Positions 1 through 7,904 of a DNA stretch of 64,000 bases are shown here, in pieces. A model generated the notes under the pieces. It was not told where the DNA came from. It did not search any database and saw only the letters and a list, made by a program, of their open reading frames with translations. This stretch comes from CAVVZJ01 sp963752755 (GTDB taxonomy: Bacteria; Planctomycetota; Planctomycetia; Isosphaerales; Isosphaeraceae), in assembly GCA_963752755.1 (NCBI GenBank), contig CAVVZJ010000008.1, positions 1-64,000 of the forward strand. The letters are read 5' to 3'. Numbering within the stretch: position 1 is the stretch's first letter; each line of letters starts with the position of its first letter. Made by a program: the position numbers and the translations under genes.

Positions 1-1412
1 AGCATGGCTACCGGGTCCATGCCCGTCACGCGGCTCGCGCCCGATGCAGGGTTCGGGTCGTCTCCGTCCGATCCCGGCGCGGCGCTCACGCTCCAGGTCC
101 AACGCGAGCCGCCCGGTGATCCCCGCCTTGGTCCGGACCCGGTAGACGCTCCGCTGCATCTTCCGGTAGCGACGGTTCCCCCGCTCCACCGCGTTCGACG
201 TCGCACCCAGCAGCCGGTCGTCCAGGAACGTCAACGCCTTCTCCACGTCCGCCGAGAACAGCTTCTTCAGCACCGATCCGAGCCGGCGGAAACGACGCAC
301 CCGACGCCGTAACTTCGCCAGCTTGGCCAGCGTCGTCTCGGTCCGGCATCGCCGATCGAACAGGCGGTAGACCTCCTCCATCAACTCGCGGAGGACGCGC
401 AGCTGAGGCAGCCCCCGTGTGATCCGCCGCAGCGTCCGCCGCTCGGCCCGGCTCAGGGCCCGCTTCACGAACAGGTGGCGGTGCTCGAACAACGCGCCGA
501 CCTTCTGCTCGATCCGCTTCTTCCGCCGGGCCACGGCTCGGGTCGCCTTCGGGGGACGGCCGCGCGGCAGCTTGGGCTTGCTGGCGGTCAGGTCCTTGCG
601 GACCTGGGCCACGGCACTGAGCGCCGCCTGGACCAGCTCACGCAGGACATGGAAGGTGCAAACTTGATGGGGGAGGTCGCCGAAGACGGTCGCGATCGGC
701 TCGGGATACAGCGCCGAGCCGTCGGTCGTAATCCCGCGCACCGACAGCCCACGCGCCTGCAACGCCCCCTGGAAACGGCGGAAGAAGGCCTCGACATCCT
801 TGGCCGTCGGGGCATGGCAAAGGACCTGATAGGCGATCCGCTTGTAGGTCCGGTTATCGACCAGCGAGAGGATGCAGAACGGGCCGTCGTCCAACTCGTC
901 GGCGGCGAGGAAGCCCGAGAAGTCCTTCAACGCCCAGTCGAGGTGCTCGGTGTCGAGCCGGCTCCGTGCCTTTTTCCCCCCGGCCTCGACCCAGTTCTGG
1001 ATCGTAGCCCAGGGGACGACGGTGCGATGATCCCGCCAGAGGCTCCAGCTGGCGCCCTGATACGGTAGGCCATCCTCGACGACCAGGCGGACGGCCGTCT
1101 CGACGACCCGCCGGGTATAGTGGCTGCCCGGGGCAGCCAGGTCGGTCATGTCGGCGTTGAAGTCCTTGCGGCATCGGGAGCAGTAGTGCTGGGAATAGGT
1201 CAGGCGGATGTCGCACGGTCGCCCCGAGGTGCGATCCCCCAGGTCATGGAGCGTCCGGGTGACCTGACGGTCGCGGTAGGCGTGTAGCCGCATCGGGGGC
1301 AGGGACGGCGGCGGTAGTGGCGACTGCGACGGAGGAGCTTGGGCTTGGGAAGGTCTTGGACGCGGGTGAGGCCTTCGGTGGGGTCGGGGCGATAGTCGCC
1401 GGGTCCAGGCAA
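1..1412 (-). mobile_element. DDE transposase, partial at window edge, one frameshift
   Basis: This is a transposase gene whose 3' end lies beyond base 1. The N-terminal frame (1412 down to about 1290) holds a basic segment followed by CPRCG. The protein then continues in another frame with CDIRLTYSQHYCSRC, so two CxxC pairs form a zinc-ribbon-like N-terminus. Later recognisable parts are ITTDGSALYPEP, CTFHVLREL and SNAVERGNRRYRKMQRSVYR, typical of DDE transposases of the ISL3/ISNCY type. A single missing base near 1285-1290 (ACGCC for an expected ACGGCC) separates the two frames, so this copy is broken or carries a sequence error. I cannot assign the IS family with certainty. No complete right half is visible because the window starts inside the gene. 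Confidence 0.75.
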
Positions 1413-1473
1413 GGCGATGTCCTCCTTGTAGTTCGTTCTCTACAAGGCAGTTACGTCGGATCGCCTCGCCTGG
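1405..1473. repeat. Imperfect inverted repeat at transposase start
   Basis: CCTTGTAG (1424-1431) pairs with CTACAAGG (1440-1447). The outer arms CCAGGCAAGGCGAT and ATCGCCTCGCCTGG also pair with one mismatch. It surrounds the start of the partial transposase, so it may be the end of that element or a hairpin controlling it. Confidence 0.5.
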
Positions 1474-1516
1474 TTCGGCCCCGAACCCGGTATCCCAGCT
1501 AGAGTCTCGCATAGCG

Positions 1517-1579
1517 GAAAGGAAAAGGGGGACATAGCGCCTTATTCAAGTAATTCACTGTGTCCCCATTTTCCCTTTC
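1517..1579. repeat. REP-like palindrome
   Basis: An imperfect palindrome: the left arm (1517-1537) reads GAAAGGAAAAGGGGGACATA and the right arm (about 1559-1579) reads TGTCCCCATTTTCCCTTTC. The loop is AT-rich and contains TTCAAGTAATTCA. Palindromes ending in GGGGACA/TGTCCCC with such a loop resemble the REP-type repeats mobilised by RAYT transposases; that link is from memory. No RAYT gene is seen in the window. Confidence 0.5.
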
Positions 1580-1588
1580 ATTTTCCCT

Positions 1589-1840
1589 TTAGGCCCTGCT
1601 CTGCCAGCCGCGCGGGGCACGACTCGTATGGTAGATCGCAACCACTGTAAGCTGGTCGTCATCGATCCGGTAGGCAACGATATAGGGAAACCGGCTCACG
1701 CGAGCGATCCGAAGATCTTGAAAGGCCTTGCCGTACAGTTCGGGCATGCGCCGGATGCGAGCGAAGACCTCGTCGACGCGGGCCAAGAGCACATCGCCCT
1801 GCCCAACTCGCTGGCCCTCATACCAGGGAGGAAATCGGTG
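1589..1840 (-). pseudogene. RelE/ParE-family toxin, N-terminus missing
   Basis: The open frame matches the C-terminal two thirds of a RelE/ParE-type toxin. It contains WYEGQRVGQGDVLLARVDE, then ARIRRMPELY, and ends in VVAIYHTSRAPRGWQSR, all family hallmarks. A TGA at 1841-1843 blocks the frame just before the conserved WYE helix, so the first strand and helix (roughly 20 residues) are not in frame. The only start inside is a GTG at 1792, giving 67 residues, too short for the family (about 90-100). It is either a decayed toxin or a frameshift artefact. The gene upstream encodes a possible antitoxin-like small protein. Confidence 0.65.
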
Positions 1841-1857
1841 TCAGTTTTCGAAGTCGT

Positions 1858-2085
1858 CTATCTCCGTCCGCGGGCGGATTCGCCGGTCGGTGCGGTCGGC
1901 TCGATCTCCCTGGTGTCGGGAACCGACTCGGAGGATCGTTCGGGAGCGGGAGGCGGCGAGGCCGATCGATCTCGCTTGAGATAATGGGCGACCAGTCGGC
2001 GCGGGTCATGGCCGAAGCGGGCGGAGATCCGTGAGCGGACCTCGCGGATCTCGTCGATGACCGGATCAGGCGTCGGTGTGTTCAT
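1858..2085 (-). CDS. Small conserved protein, possible antitoxin
   Basis: A 75-residue product that starts inside the 3' end of the PIN toxin gene (about 20-nt overlap), so it is probably translated with it. The N-terminal half reads PDPVIDEIREVRSRISARFG followed by HDPRRLVAHYLKRDR. This is a common small helical protein found beside toxin genes in planctomycetes and cyanobacteria. The C-terminal part is rich in Pro, Ser and Arg and may be disordered or out of frame. I infer an antitoxin or toxin-associated role from position only; the neighbour downstream is a truncated RelE-like toxin. Confidence 0.55.
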   Translation of the reverse strand: MNTPTPDPVIDEIREVRSRISARFGHDPRRLVAHYLKRDRSASPPPAPERSSESVPDTREIEPTAPTGESARGRR

Positions 2086-2563
2086 CGGAGGGCTCCCCGA
2101 TCAGTTCCAGTGGCGTGACCAGGGCCGGCACGAACAGCCCCAGCAGCGTGTTGATGCGGCGCAGGTGGCTGAACTTGTTGGCGTTGGCCAGGTGGCGGCA
2201 GTTCCAGGTCGCCAGGAAGTCGCACTTATGATACGAGGCGATGGCCAGGTGCAGCGCGTCGCCCGCCGGGTCGGCCGGCATGAGGCGGTGGCGAACGTAG
2301 GCCTCGACGATCTCGGCGATCTCCGGCACCACCTCCAGCCGGGGCAGGTCGGCCACGAGGGCCAATCGGTCGGCGACCCGATCCGACCGTCCCTGGGCCA
2401 GCTCGTCCACCACGGCCTCGCTCGTCACCAGCTCATGGCGTTCGCGGGCCGCGTCCCACCACTCCCGCGTCCACTGCCGGCGAGCCACGATGTCCGGAGT
2501 CGTGCGGTCGTCGTGGTAGAAGCTGGGGATCGTCGTCTCCACATACACCCGAGTCTTCGCCAT
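2066..2563 (-). CDS. PIN-domain protein, VapC-like toxin
   Basis: A 165-residue PIN-domain protein, a likely Mg-dependent RNase of a type II toxin-antitoxin system. The first acidic residue sits in VYVETTIPSFY near residue 9, a variant PIN start with E in place of the usual D. The middle carries VVDELAQG, and the C-terminal part has PAGDALHLAIASYHKCDFLATWNCRHLAN (positions about 95-125), where GDALHLA and TWN give the remaining acidic and structural residues. Length fits the family. The small gene starting at its 3' end would be the partner. PIN proteins of this subtype are often annotated only as PIN-domain toxins; the target RNA is unknown. Confidence 0.8.
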   Translation of the reverse strand: MAKTRVYVETTIPSFYHDDRTTPDIVARRQWTREWWDAARERHELVTSEAVVDELAQGRSDRVADRLALVADLPRLEVVPEIAEIVEAYVRHRLMPADPAGDALHLAIASYHKCDFLATWNCRHLANANKFSHLRRINTLLGLFVPALVTPLELIGEPSDEHTDA

Positions 2564-2649
2564 ATCGCCATCCTACCACGCCGGCCTTGTGTCGCGTCAG
2601 GCCACCTGGAAGCGGTCATTCATAACTTACCCTTGCCAAACGAGTTGCC

Positions 2650-3187
2650 CTATTCCCGGCGATAACGACAGTCTATGACAGCCCCGATGATGGCTCCCAA
2701 AAGGCCGACAAGGAGGCTGGACAGGCAGAGATTGGCACGAAGACCGTGAATGGGGATGAAGCCGCGAATGCTCGCATACTCGTTGGACTGGGCCACCAAG
2801 ACGGGCTTCCCGTCTCCCGTCGGGTCCATGACGGTCGTGTATGAGGGGATCGGCCTGGGAGGGTTGGGAAGCTCGATCTCGGGGCGCTGCCGTCCCATGA
2901 ATAACCGTAAGGATTCGATAGGTTATTCCCTGCGAGAGCGAGGTGGGCCCGAGGGACGGGGCCGTGTGCGGCTGGCAGATGAGGAATTGAGCCCATCCGA
3001 AGACCGCGAACCCGGCCCAGGCCCCGCGACGGTAGATCGCGAGCAGCGTGCTCGTGCAGAGGATCAAGTAGGTGAAGGCGAAGACGGCGGCGGCCGTGTA
3101 CTCGTCGTTGCTGCGGACGGCGGCCAGTCCGACGGCGAAGCAGGCGACGACACCCATGAGCCCCAGCACCGTGGGTTTCGCCTTCAT
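2650..3187 (-). CDS. Small membrane protein, unknown, one frameshift
   Basis: Unrecognised integral membrane protein. The start ATG at 3187 gives MKAKPTVLGLMGVVACFAVG, a first membrane segment, and a second follows in VFAFTYLILCTSTLLAIY. A third hydrophobic stretch (WAGFAVFGWAQFLI) follows a basic turn. The frame then shifts near 2920-2930; the continuing frame reads ESLRLFMGRQRPEIE, and the protein ends with a last membrane helix in LSSLLVGLLGAIIGAVIDC. The product would be about 175 residues with four membrane segments. No catalytic motif is visible. It faces away from the IS4 element that starts 380 bp upstream. Confidence 0.55.
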
Positions 3188-3254
3188 GCGACTCCCCCGA
3201 ATTATTGTCTGACTCACCGCTCCCGGCCCCAGCGCCCGAATCATCTGCTATGGA

Positions 3255-3482
3255 TCACCGGCGGCGCATTTTCTCGAAGTGCCTGGCCACACTTTTCCTC
3301 ACTTGCTTGCGAAGGTCGGGATAAAAGCGAGAGTCCATGCCTTCGGCCACGAAGACAGCATCGGTGAACGAATCGACCGTCGATGGGGGCTCGTCCATCA
3401 ATCGCTGGCGATCCTCGGGCGGCAGGCAGAACCCGAGATCCACGCAGAGCTTGTCAAGCAACTGTCCAACGCGATCCGGCAT
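3255..3482 (-). CDS. Conserved hypothetical protein, about 75 residues
   Basis: The product reads MPDRVGQLLDKLCVDLGFCL and continues through PPEDRQRLMDEPPSTVD to a basic end KKVR-type tail (KQVRKSVARHFEKMRRR). An alternative start eight codons upstream (3506) is possible. It looks like a small soluble helical protein of a kind seen repeatedly in planctomycete genomes; I know no function. It ends about 70 bp before the start of the membrane protein gene on the same strand, so the two may be co-transcribed. Confidence 0.5.
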   Translation of the reverse strand: MPDRVGQLLDKLCVDLGFCLPPEDRQRLMDEPPSTVDSFTDAVFVAEGMDSRFYPDLRKQVRKSVARHFEKMRRR

Positions 3483-3739
3483 GGGGAGAGCCTGTAAGCC
3501 GCCCACTACTTCGGGAAGCCAGGTGGCTTCGCTGAACGTCCGGATGGGGCGGAAACGGGGTCAGGGCGGAAACGGGGTCAGGAGCGAATGGCACGAGGAT
3601 AACCTAAGTCATTGTCGTTGAGCTACTTGCAAGATTCCGAGTCCTCGACCTCTACCTCGTTTATTGAGGAAGGCGACCTCCTGGGGTGGTAGCTTGGCGG
3701 TTGATTCCGGCCACCTCGCCCCACGCCCAGGAGATCACC

Positions 3740-5158
3740 GTGAGCCATCCTACCGCCCCCTCCATCGGCCACCAACTCGACGCCGTTCGAAGTCAGCTCA
3801 AGCAGCAGCAGGGACTTCCCTTCCTCGACCTCCTCTCCCACGCCCTCGTCAGGGACCTATGCCGTCAGCTCGACCATCCCTGGCGGACTCGCACCTACAC
3901 CCCCTGGATCACCCTGGGACTGTTCCTCTCCCAGGTCCTCTCCGACGACCACTCCTGCGACGAGGCCGTCGATCGGTTCCAGAAGGTCCGCTCCGACCAG
4001 GGGCTCCCCGCCGTCTCCCCCGAGACGACCAGCTACTGCGAGGCCCGCCAACGGCTCCCCGAGCGACTCGCCTGGGGCCTGGTCCGCCGCACCGGGCGGT
4101 CGATCCAGGAGAAGGCCGAGGCGGCTTGGACCTTCCATGGCCGAGCGGTCAAGATCCTCGACGGCACCACCGTGACCATGCCCGATACGCCGGAGAACCA
4201 GGCGGCGTATCCGCAACCGAAGTCCCAGGCGCCCGGGGTCGGGTTCCCGATCGCGCGGCTGCTGGTCATCTTCAGCCTGGCCGTGGGCACGGTGCTCGAG
4301 GCCGCGATCGGGCCGTATCAGGGCAAGCAGACCAGCGAGCTGGCCTTGCTCCGGCAGGTCATCGATGAGTTCCGCGCCGGCGACATCGCGCTGGCCGACC
4401 GCTTCTTCTGCTCGTACTGGGCGATCGCCGCCTGGCGGGCTCGCGACGTGGACGTGGTGGTGCGGCTCCACCAATGCCGCAGGGCCGACTTCCGCCGCGG
4501 GCGGCGGCTGGGCCGGGAGGACCACCTCGTGACCTGGCCGAAGCCGGCGCAGGTGCCCGAGTGGATGAGTCGCGCCGAGTACGAGGCGATGCCGGCGGAG
4601 CTGACGGTGCGTGAGCTGCGCGTCCGGGTCAAGGACCGGACGAAGCGGGTGCGGAGCCTGGTGGTGGTGACCACCCTGGTGGATGCCAAGCAGTACCGGG
4701 CGCGGGAGCTGGGGGAGCTGTTCCGCCAGAGGTGGCACGCGGAATTAGATTTGCGTTCGTTGAAATCGGAGATGGCGATGGAGGTGCTGCGGACCAAGTC
4801 GCCGGCGATGGTGCGCAAGGAGGTAGCGATGCACCTGCTGGCGTACAACTTGATCCGTGGGATCATGGCGGAAGCCAGCCGGTCCGGTGGCTTGAAGCCG
4901 CGGCAACTGAGCTTCACGGGGGCGGTGCATACGGTGCGCTCGTTCGAGGAAGCGCACCTGTACGACCCGGCGCGGATCCAGGCGGATCTGCCGCGGCTGC
5001 TGGAACTGATCGTGAGGAAGCGAGTGGGGGACCGTCCGGACCGTTACGAGCCGCGTACGGTGAAGCGGCGTCCGAAACCGCACCCCCTGCTTCGGATGCC
5101 GCGGAGGAAGGCGAAGGCGTTGATCAGGCGAGGGATAATACCCTATAGTAAAGGATAG
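3740..5158 (+). CDS. IS4-family transposase, intact
   Basis: A DDE transposase that would cut and paste its own element. The GTG at 3740 (VSHPTAPSIGHQ) is preferred because GGAG lies 6 nt before it; an ATG at 3686 would add 18 residues without a good ribosome site. The first catalytic Asp is in KILDGTTVTMPDTPEN. The second is in IALADRFFCSYWAIAAW. The third region has the IS4 signature Y-x2-R-x3-E-x6-K-like pattern in YRARELGELFRQRWHAELDL followed by RSLKSEMAMEVLRTKSP. The frame is uninterrupted over 472 codons, rare among the transposases in this window, so this copy may be functional apart from its split end. Confidence 0.9.
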   Translation: MSHPTAPSIGHQLDAVRSQLKQQQGLPFLDLLSHALVRDLCRQLDHPWRTRTYTPWITLGLFLSQVLSDDHSCDEAVDRFQKVRSDQGLPAVSPETTSYCEARQRLPERLAWGLVRRTGRSIQEKAEAAWTFHGRAVKILDGTTVTMPDTPENQAAYPQPKSQAPGVGFPIARLLVIFSLAVGTVLEAAIGPYQGKQTSELALLRQVIDEFRAGDIALADRFFCSYWAIAAWRARDVDVVVRLHQCRRADFRRGRRLGREDHLVTWPKPAQVPEWMSRAEYEAMPAELTVRELRVRVKDRTKRVRSLVVVTTLVDAKQYRARELGELFRQRWHAELDLRSLKSEMAMEVLRTKSPAMVRKEVAMHLLAYNLIRGIMAEASRSGGLKPRQLSFTGAVHTVRSFEEAHLYDPARIQADLPRLLELIVRKRVGDRPDRYEPRTVKRRPKPHPLLRMPRRKAKALIRRGIIPYSKG

Positions 5159-5210
5159 GATCAATTAGGAATGCCTCGGACTCAAGTTTTGTCTCCAGGG
5201 AGATTTGAGT

Positions 5211-6587
5211 GGCTCTTCTCCCGATCGAGTGGGTAAGAAACGCGTCTGAATACCTCGAAACCCCTTGTTTTGCAGGGTTTTCTTCTTCTCTCCGAGACGA
5301 AGAATCGGGCATGATTCGCGGATGCGAAAACCACGCCGGCTCGATGATACGTATCGGTTTACCGGTTTCCGTCCGGAGCCCACGGTCCGTGGCATCTTCG
5401 GCGATCCGAAGGCGCGTATCTTGCGGCTCCTGCGCCGGGGAAAAAAACGGCCTGTGGATCGTGTGGACAGTGGCAGCGGACCTTTTACGACCGCAAGACC
5501 CGTCGGGTGCGCGACCTCTCTTGTGGCGACACCCGGGTGTACCTGGAGATCGAGATCCGGCGCGTGCATTGCCGGAGCTGCGGCGCCGTGAAGCAAGAGA
5601 AACTGCCCTGGTTGGCCACCAACCTCTACTACACCAAGCGGTTCGCCTTCTACGTCGGCCGTCGCTGTCGGGCCGCGACGGTCCGGGATGTGGCACGCGA
5701 ACTGCGCCTCGATTGGAAGACGGTCAAGTCGCTCGAAATGGAGTACATGCGCGAGCAACTCCGACGGGCCGGGCGCCCGGCCCCAAGGTGATCGGTATCG
5801 ACGAACTCTCTGTCGGCAAGGGGCACAACTACCGCATCGTCGTGAGCGACCTGGTCCGCGGCCGGCCGATCTGGTTCGGAGGCGCGGACCGCTCCGAGAA
5901 GAGCATGGATCTCTTCTACGAGTGGCTGGGACCGCGGAAATGCAAGGGAATCCGCCTGGCCGTGATGGACATGTGGAAGCCGTTCCGCAACTCTACGCTG
6001 AAGGCGGGGAACGCGCCCCAAGCCGGCATCCTCTACGACAAGTTTCACATCCTCAAGCGCTTGAACGAGGCCCTGGACAAGGTTCGTAAGAGTGAGTACG
6101 CCCGGCTCTCGGGCAAGGACCGGCGGTTCATCAAGGGCCAGAAGTACACACTGCTGTCCCGCCGGGCCAACCTGACGCAGGAGGGGCGTCTGTCGTTGAA
6201 GGCGCTGTTCAAGGCCAACCGGAGGTTGAACAAAGCCTACCTGCTCAAGGAGATGTTCAGCCAACTGTGGGACTACAAGCGGGAGGAGTGGGCGCGGCGA
6301 TTCTTCGAACGATGGAAGTCGGCCTTGAGATGGCAGCGCCTCAAGCCGTACGAGAAGTTCGCCCGGATGGTCGAGGACCACTGGGACGGAATCGCGTCGT
6401 ATTGCCAGGAGGAGAACAAGGTGCCCTCTGGGCTTCGTTGAGGGCATCAACAACAAGATCCGCGTCATCCAGCGACGGGCCTACGGACTTCGGGACGAAG
6501 AGTACCTTCGCCTCAAAATCCTCACGTGCATGCTGCCAGAAATCTGAAAAGCGGTCCAAAGTTACCCACTCGATCGGGAGAAGAGCC
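5211..6587 (+). mobile_element. ISL3-family element, copy 1
   Basis: A 1377-bp element with terminal inverted repeats of about 26 bp: the left end begins GGCTCTTCTCCCGATCGAGT and the right end is its complement. It is flanked by a perfect 8-bp target duplication ATTTGAGT (5203-5210 and 6588-6595). GGCTCTT ends and an 8-bp duplication are standard for the ISL3 family. A nearly identical second copy lies at 44765-46142. Confidence 0.93.
5322..6547 (+). CDS. ISL3-family transposase, copy 1, several frameshifts
   Basis: The start at 5322 gives MRKPRRLDDTYRFTGFRPEP and runs to a GGG-GAAAAAAA stretch at 5437-5447. A -1 shift at the A7 run continues with CGSCGQWQRTFYDRKTRR and DTRVYLEIEIRRVHCRSCG, restoring the two CxxC pairs of the ISL3 zinc finger. 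The DDE domain has VIGIDELSVGKGHNYRIVV, MDLFYEWLG, LAVMDMWKPF, FHILKRLNEALD and, at the end, FVEGINNKIRVIQRRAYG. Compared with copy 2 this copy has one fewer G near 5771 and one extra C near 6424, each breaking the frame. The A7 shift is shared by both copies; the others are private. Confidence 0.85.
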
Positions 6588-6785
6588 ATTTGAGTTATCC
6601 TCGTGCCATTCGCTCCTGACCCCGTTTCCGCCCCCCCTTTTCCGCCCCGACCCCTTTTCCGCCCCCCGCCGCCTGTGTCCCACGCCGAGGCTGCGAGAGC
6701 CAACCCCAAGAACCCCGTCAGGAGACCGACGCCCTGTCACGGACCGTCGAAGGTGCGCTCTTGACAGGAAGAGGCCATAGAGAGG

Positions 6786-7214
6786 TTAGGCGGTGAGTCT
6801 TGATAGCAGCGCTCGGTATCGCGCCGCAACATCACCGTAGATATCGACGTCGCATTGGTATCGTTCGAAGTTCTCCAGTATGCCGGCGATACCTTCTCGG
6901 ATGATCGGGGCGGCGGCGACAATATCGGCGGGGCCGTGATCGAGGCGGAACTCGATGAGACCACAGAAGGAACTCGCTGCGTCGCAGTCGCCGTCGGCCT
7001 CTGCGCTGCAGAGGTAGTCGATTGCAGCGGGAACGTAGAAGCCGAACGCCTTTGGTCCCATGAATAGGAGATCCTCCTGGTAATACAGGAAGTTGTCACG
7101 GAATAGGGACCTCGCCTGCTCCAAGTTCTTGCCGAGGAAGTTATGGACCGCGGTTCGCTCGTCGAGCGAGTCGAAGACGTTGATTTCACCTGCCGTAGGA
7201 ATACGCGCGGCCAT
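6786..7214 (-). CDS. Conserved hypothetical protein, cassette-borne
   Basis: A 142-residue soluble protein starting MAARIPTAGEINVFDSLDE, with AVHNFLGKNLEQARSLFRD, then LLFMGPKAFGFYVPAAIDYL and a C-terminal DIYGDVAARYRALLSRLTA. GGAGGA lies just before the ATG, and the ATG is only 12 nt from the GTTAGGC end of an attC-like site. The stop codon TAA lies inside a second GCCTAAC box. This is exactly how an integron gene cassette is arranged. I do not recognise a function; it resembles small proteins common in planctomycete cassette arrays. A longer in-frame start (7334) would run through the attC-like palindrome and is unlikely. Confidence 0.7.
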   Translation of the reverse strand: MAARIPTAGEINVFDSLDERTAVHNFLGKNLEQARSLFRDNFLYYQEDLLFMGPKAFGFYVPAAIDYLCSAEADGDCDAASSFCGLIEFRLDHGPADIVAAAPIIREGIAGILENFERYQCDVDIYGDVAARYRALLSRLTA

Positions 7215-7226
7215 GTGTCCTCCGCC

Positions 7227-7381
7227 GCCTAACGTGGAGCTAAGCTGCCAGCCGCGCCCCGGTGGGCGTGTCTCCCCTGGTCTCGTCGCGGCGCGGATGG
7301 TCAGCTTCAGCAGACGCCCGGCGAGGCGGAGCACCTCACCGAGTCGGCCCAGGCGCGGGGCAGTTTAGCTCCACGTTAGGC
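7227..7381 (-). other. attC-like recombination site
   Basis: The site runs from GCCTAAC to GTTAGGC when read on the minus strand, matching the integron core boxes RYYYAAC and GTTRRRY. The arms are extended: GCCTAACGTGGAGCTAA at one end pairs with TTAGCTCCACGTTAGGC at the other, followed by CTGCC/GGCAG. Each arm has one unpaired base, as in the extrahelical bases of attC. At 155 bp it is slightly longer than most attC sites. Partial boxes with the same sequence occur at 6785-6791 and 7591-7597, in the same orientation. No integrase gene is in the window. Confidence 0.5.
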
Positions 7382-7597
7382 CGCGATCGCCCGCTACCGG
7401 GACACGCTTAGCTCCCAAAGGTCGATGGGGTCTGGGAGGGCGACCCCACCCAGGCGACGCAAGTGCGGAAGCGTCGCGTTCCGTGAGGCGCCGATCCGTC
7501 CTGGATACGCCTCGCCAGGAGCCGCAACCATCCTGGGACCCCTGCCGACACGATATCCGTTCGTAAACCCTTACGGCAAGGGCGGTTGCGGCCTAAC
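7382..7597 (-). other. Possible second gene cassette, degenerate
   Basis: This 210-bp stretch lies between a GTTAGGC box (minus strand, 7597-7591) and the GCCTAAC box of the attC-like site. It contains an open frame on the minus strand beginning MVAAPGEAYPGR and including HLRRLGGVALPDPIDLWEL. A stop precedes RAIAA, whose stop codon falls in the GCCTAAC box just as in the neighbouring cassette gene. It looks like the remains of a small cassette gene with damaged frame; no function can be given. Confidence 0.35.
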
Positions 7598-7904
7598 CTG
7601 TGTGTAGGCGTCCGAAAAGTCGTGGAAAAACACGGCTGTTCAGACGTATAATCCCGATCGACCCAATAATTATCCCGGATCGGAAAGGATCTGGCAAGAG
7701 TTGTCCGGGATTAGACGACTTCCCACGGAGCGGCAAACACGGCGCGGACGGGCGGCCGTCACGGGGCGAGGCCGGAAAAAAAATCCGAGAAAGGGTGATA
7801 ATCGCCGGCCCCCGTTTCGAGAATAAGGATGATCGGGCGCGGCAATGTCCGCCGCGCCCCAGGCCGACGCCGAGCCGACACCCTTGACGTGGAGGGCCAC
7901 CGCC

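Larger units (their letters stand above)
3565..6632 (+). mobile_element. IS4-type element with nested ISL3 insertion
   Basis: A perfect 39-bp inverted repeat (3565-3603 and 6594-6632) brackets the IS4-family transposase gene and the complete ISL3-family element. Removing the ISL3 element and its duplicated 8 bp leaves about 1.68 kb, the normal size for an IS4 element. The ISL3 copy therefore inserted near the right end of this element, about 50 bp after the transposase stop. I infer that the inverted repeat is the IS4 terminus; it is longer than usual for the family and lies next to further GGGTCAGG repeats, so the true tips may lie inside it. Confidence 0.65.
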
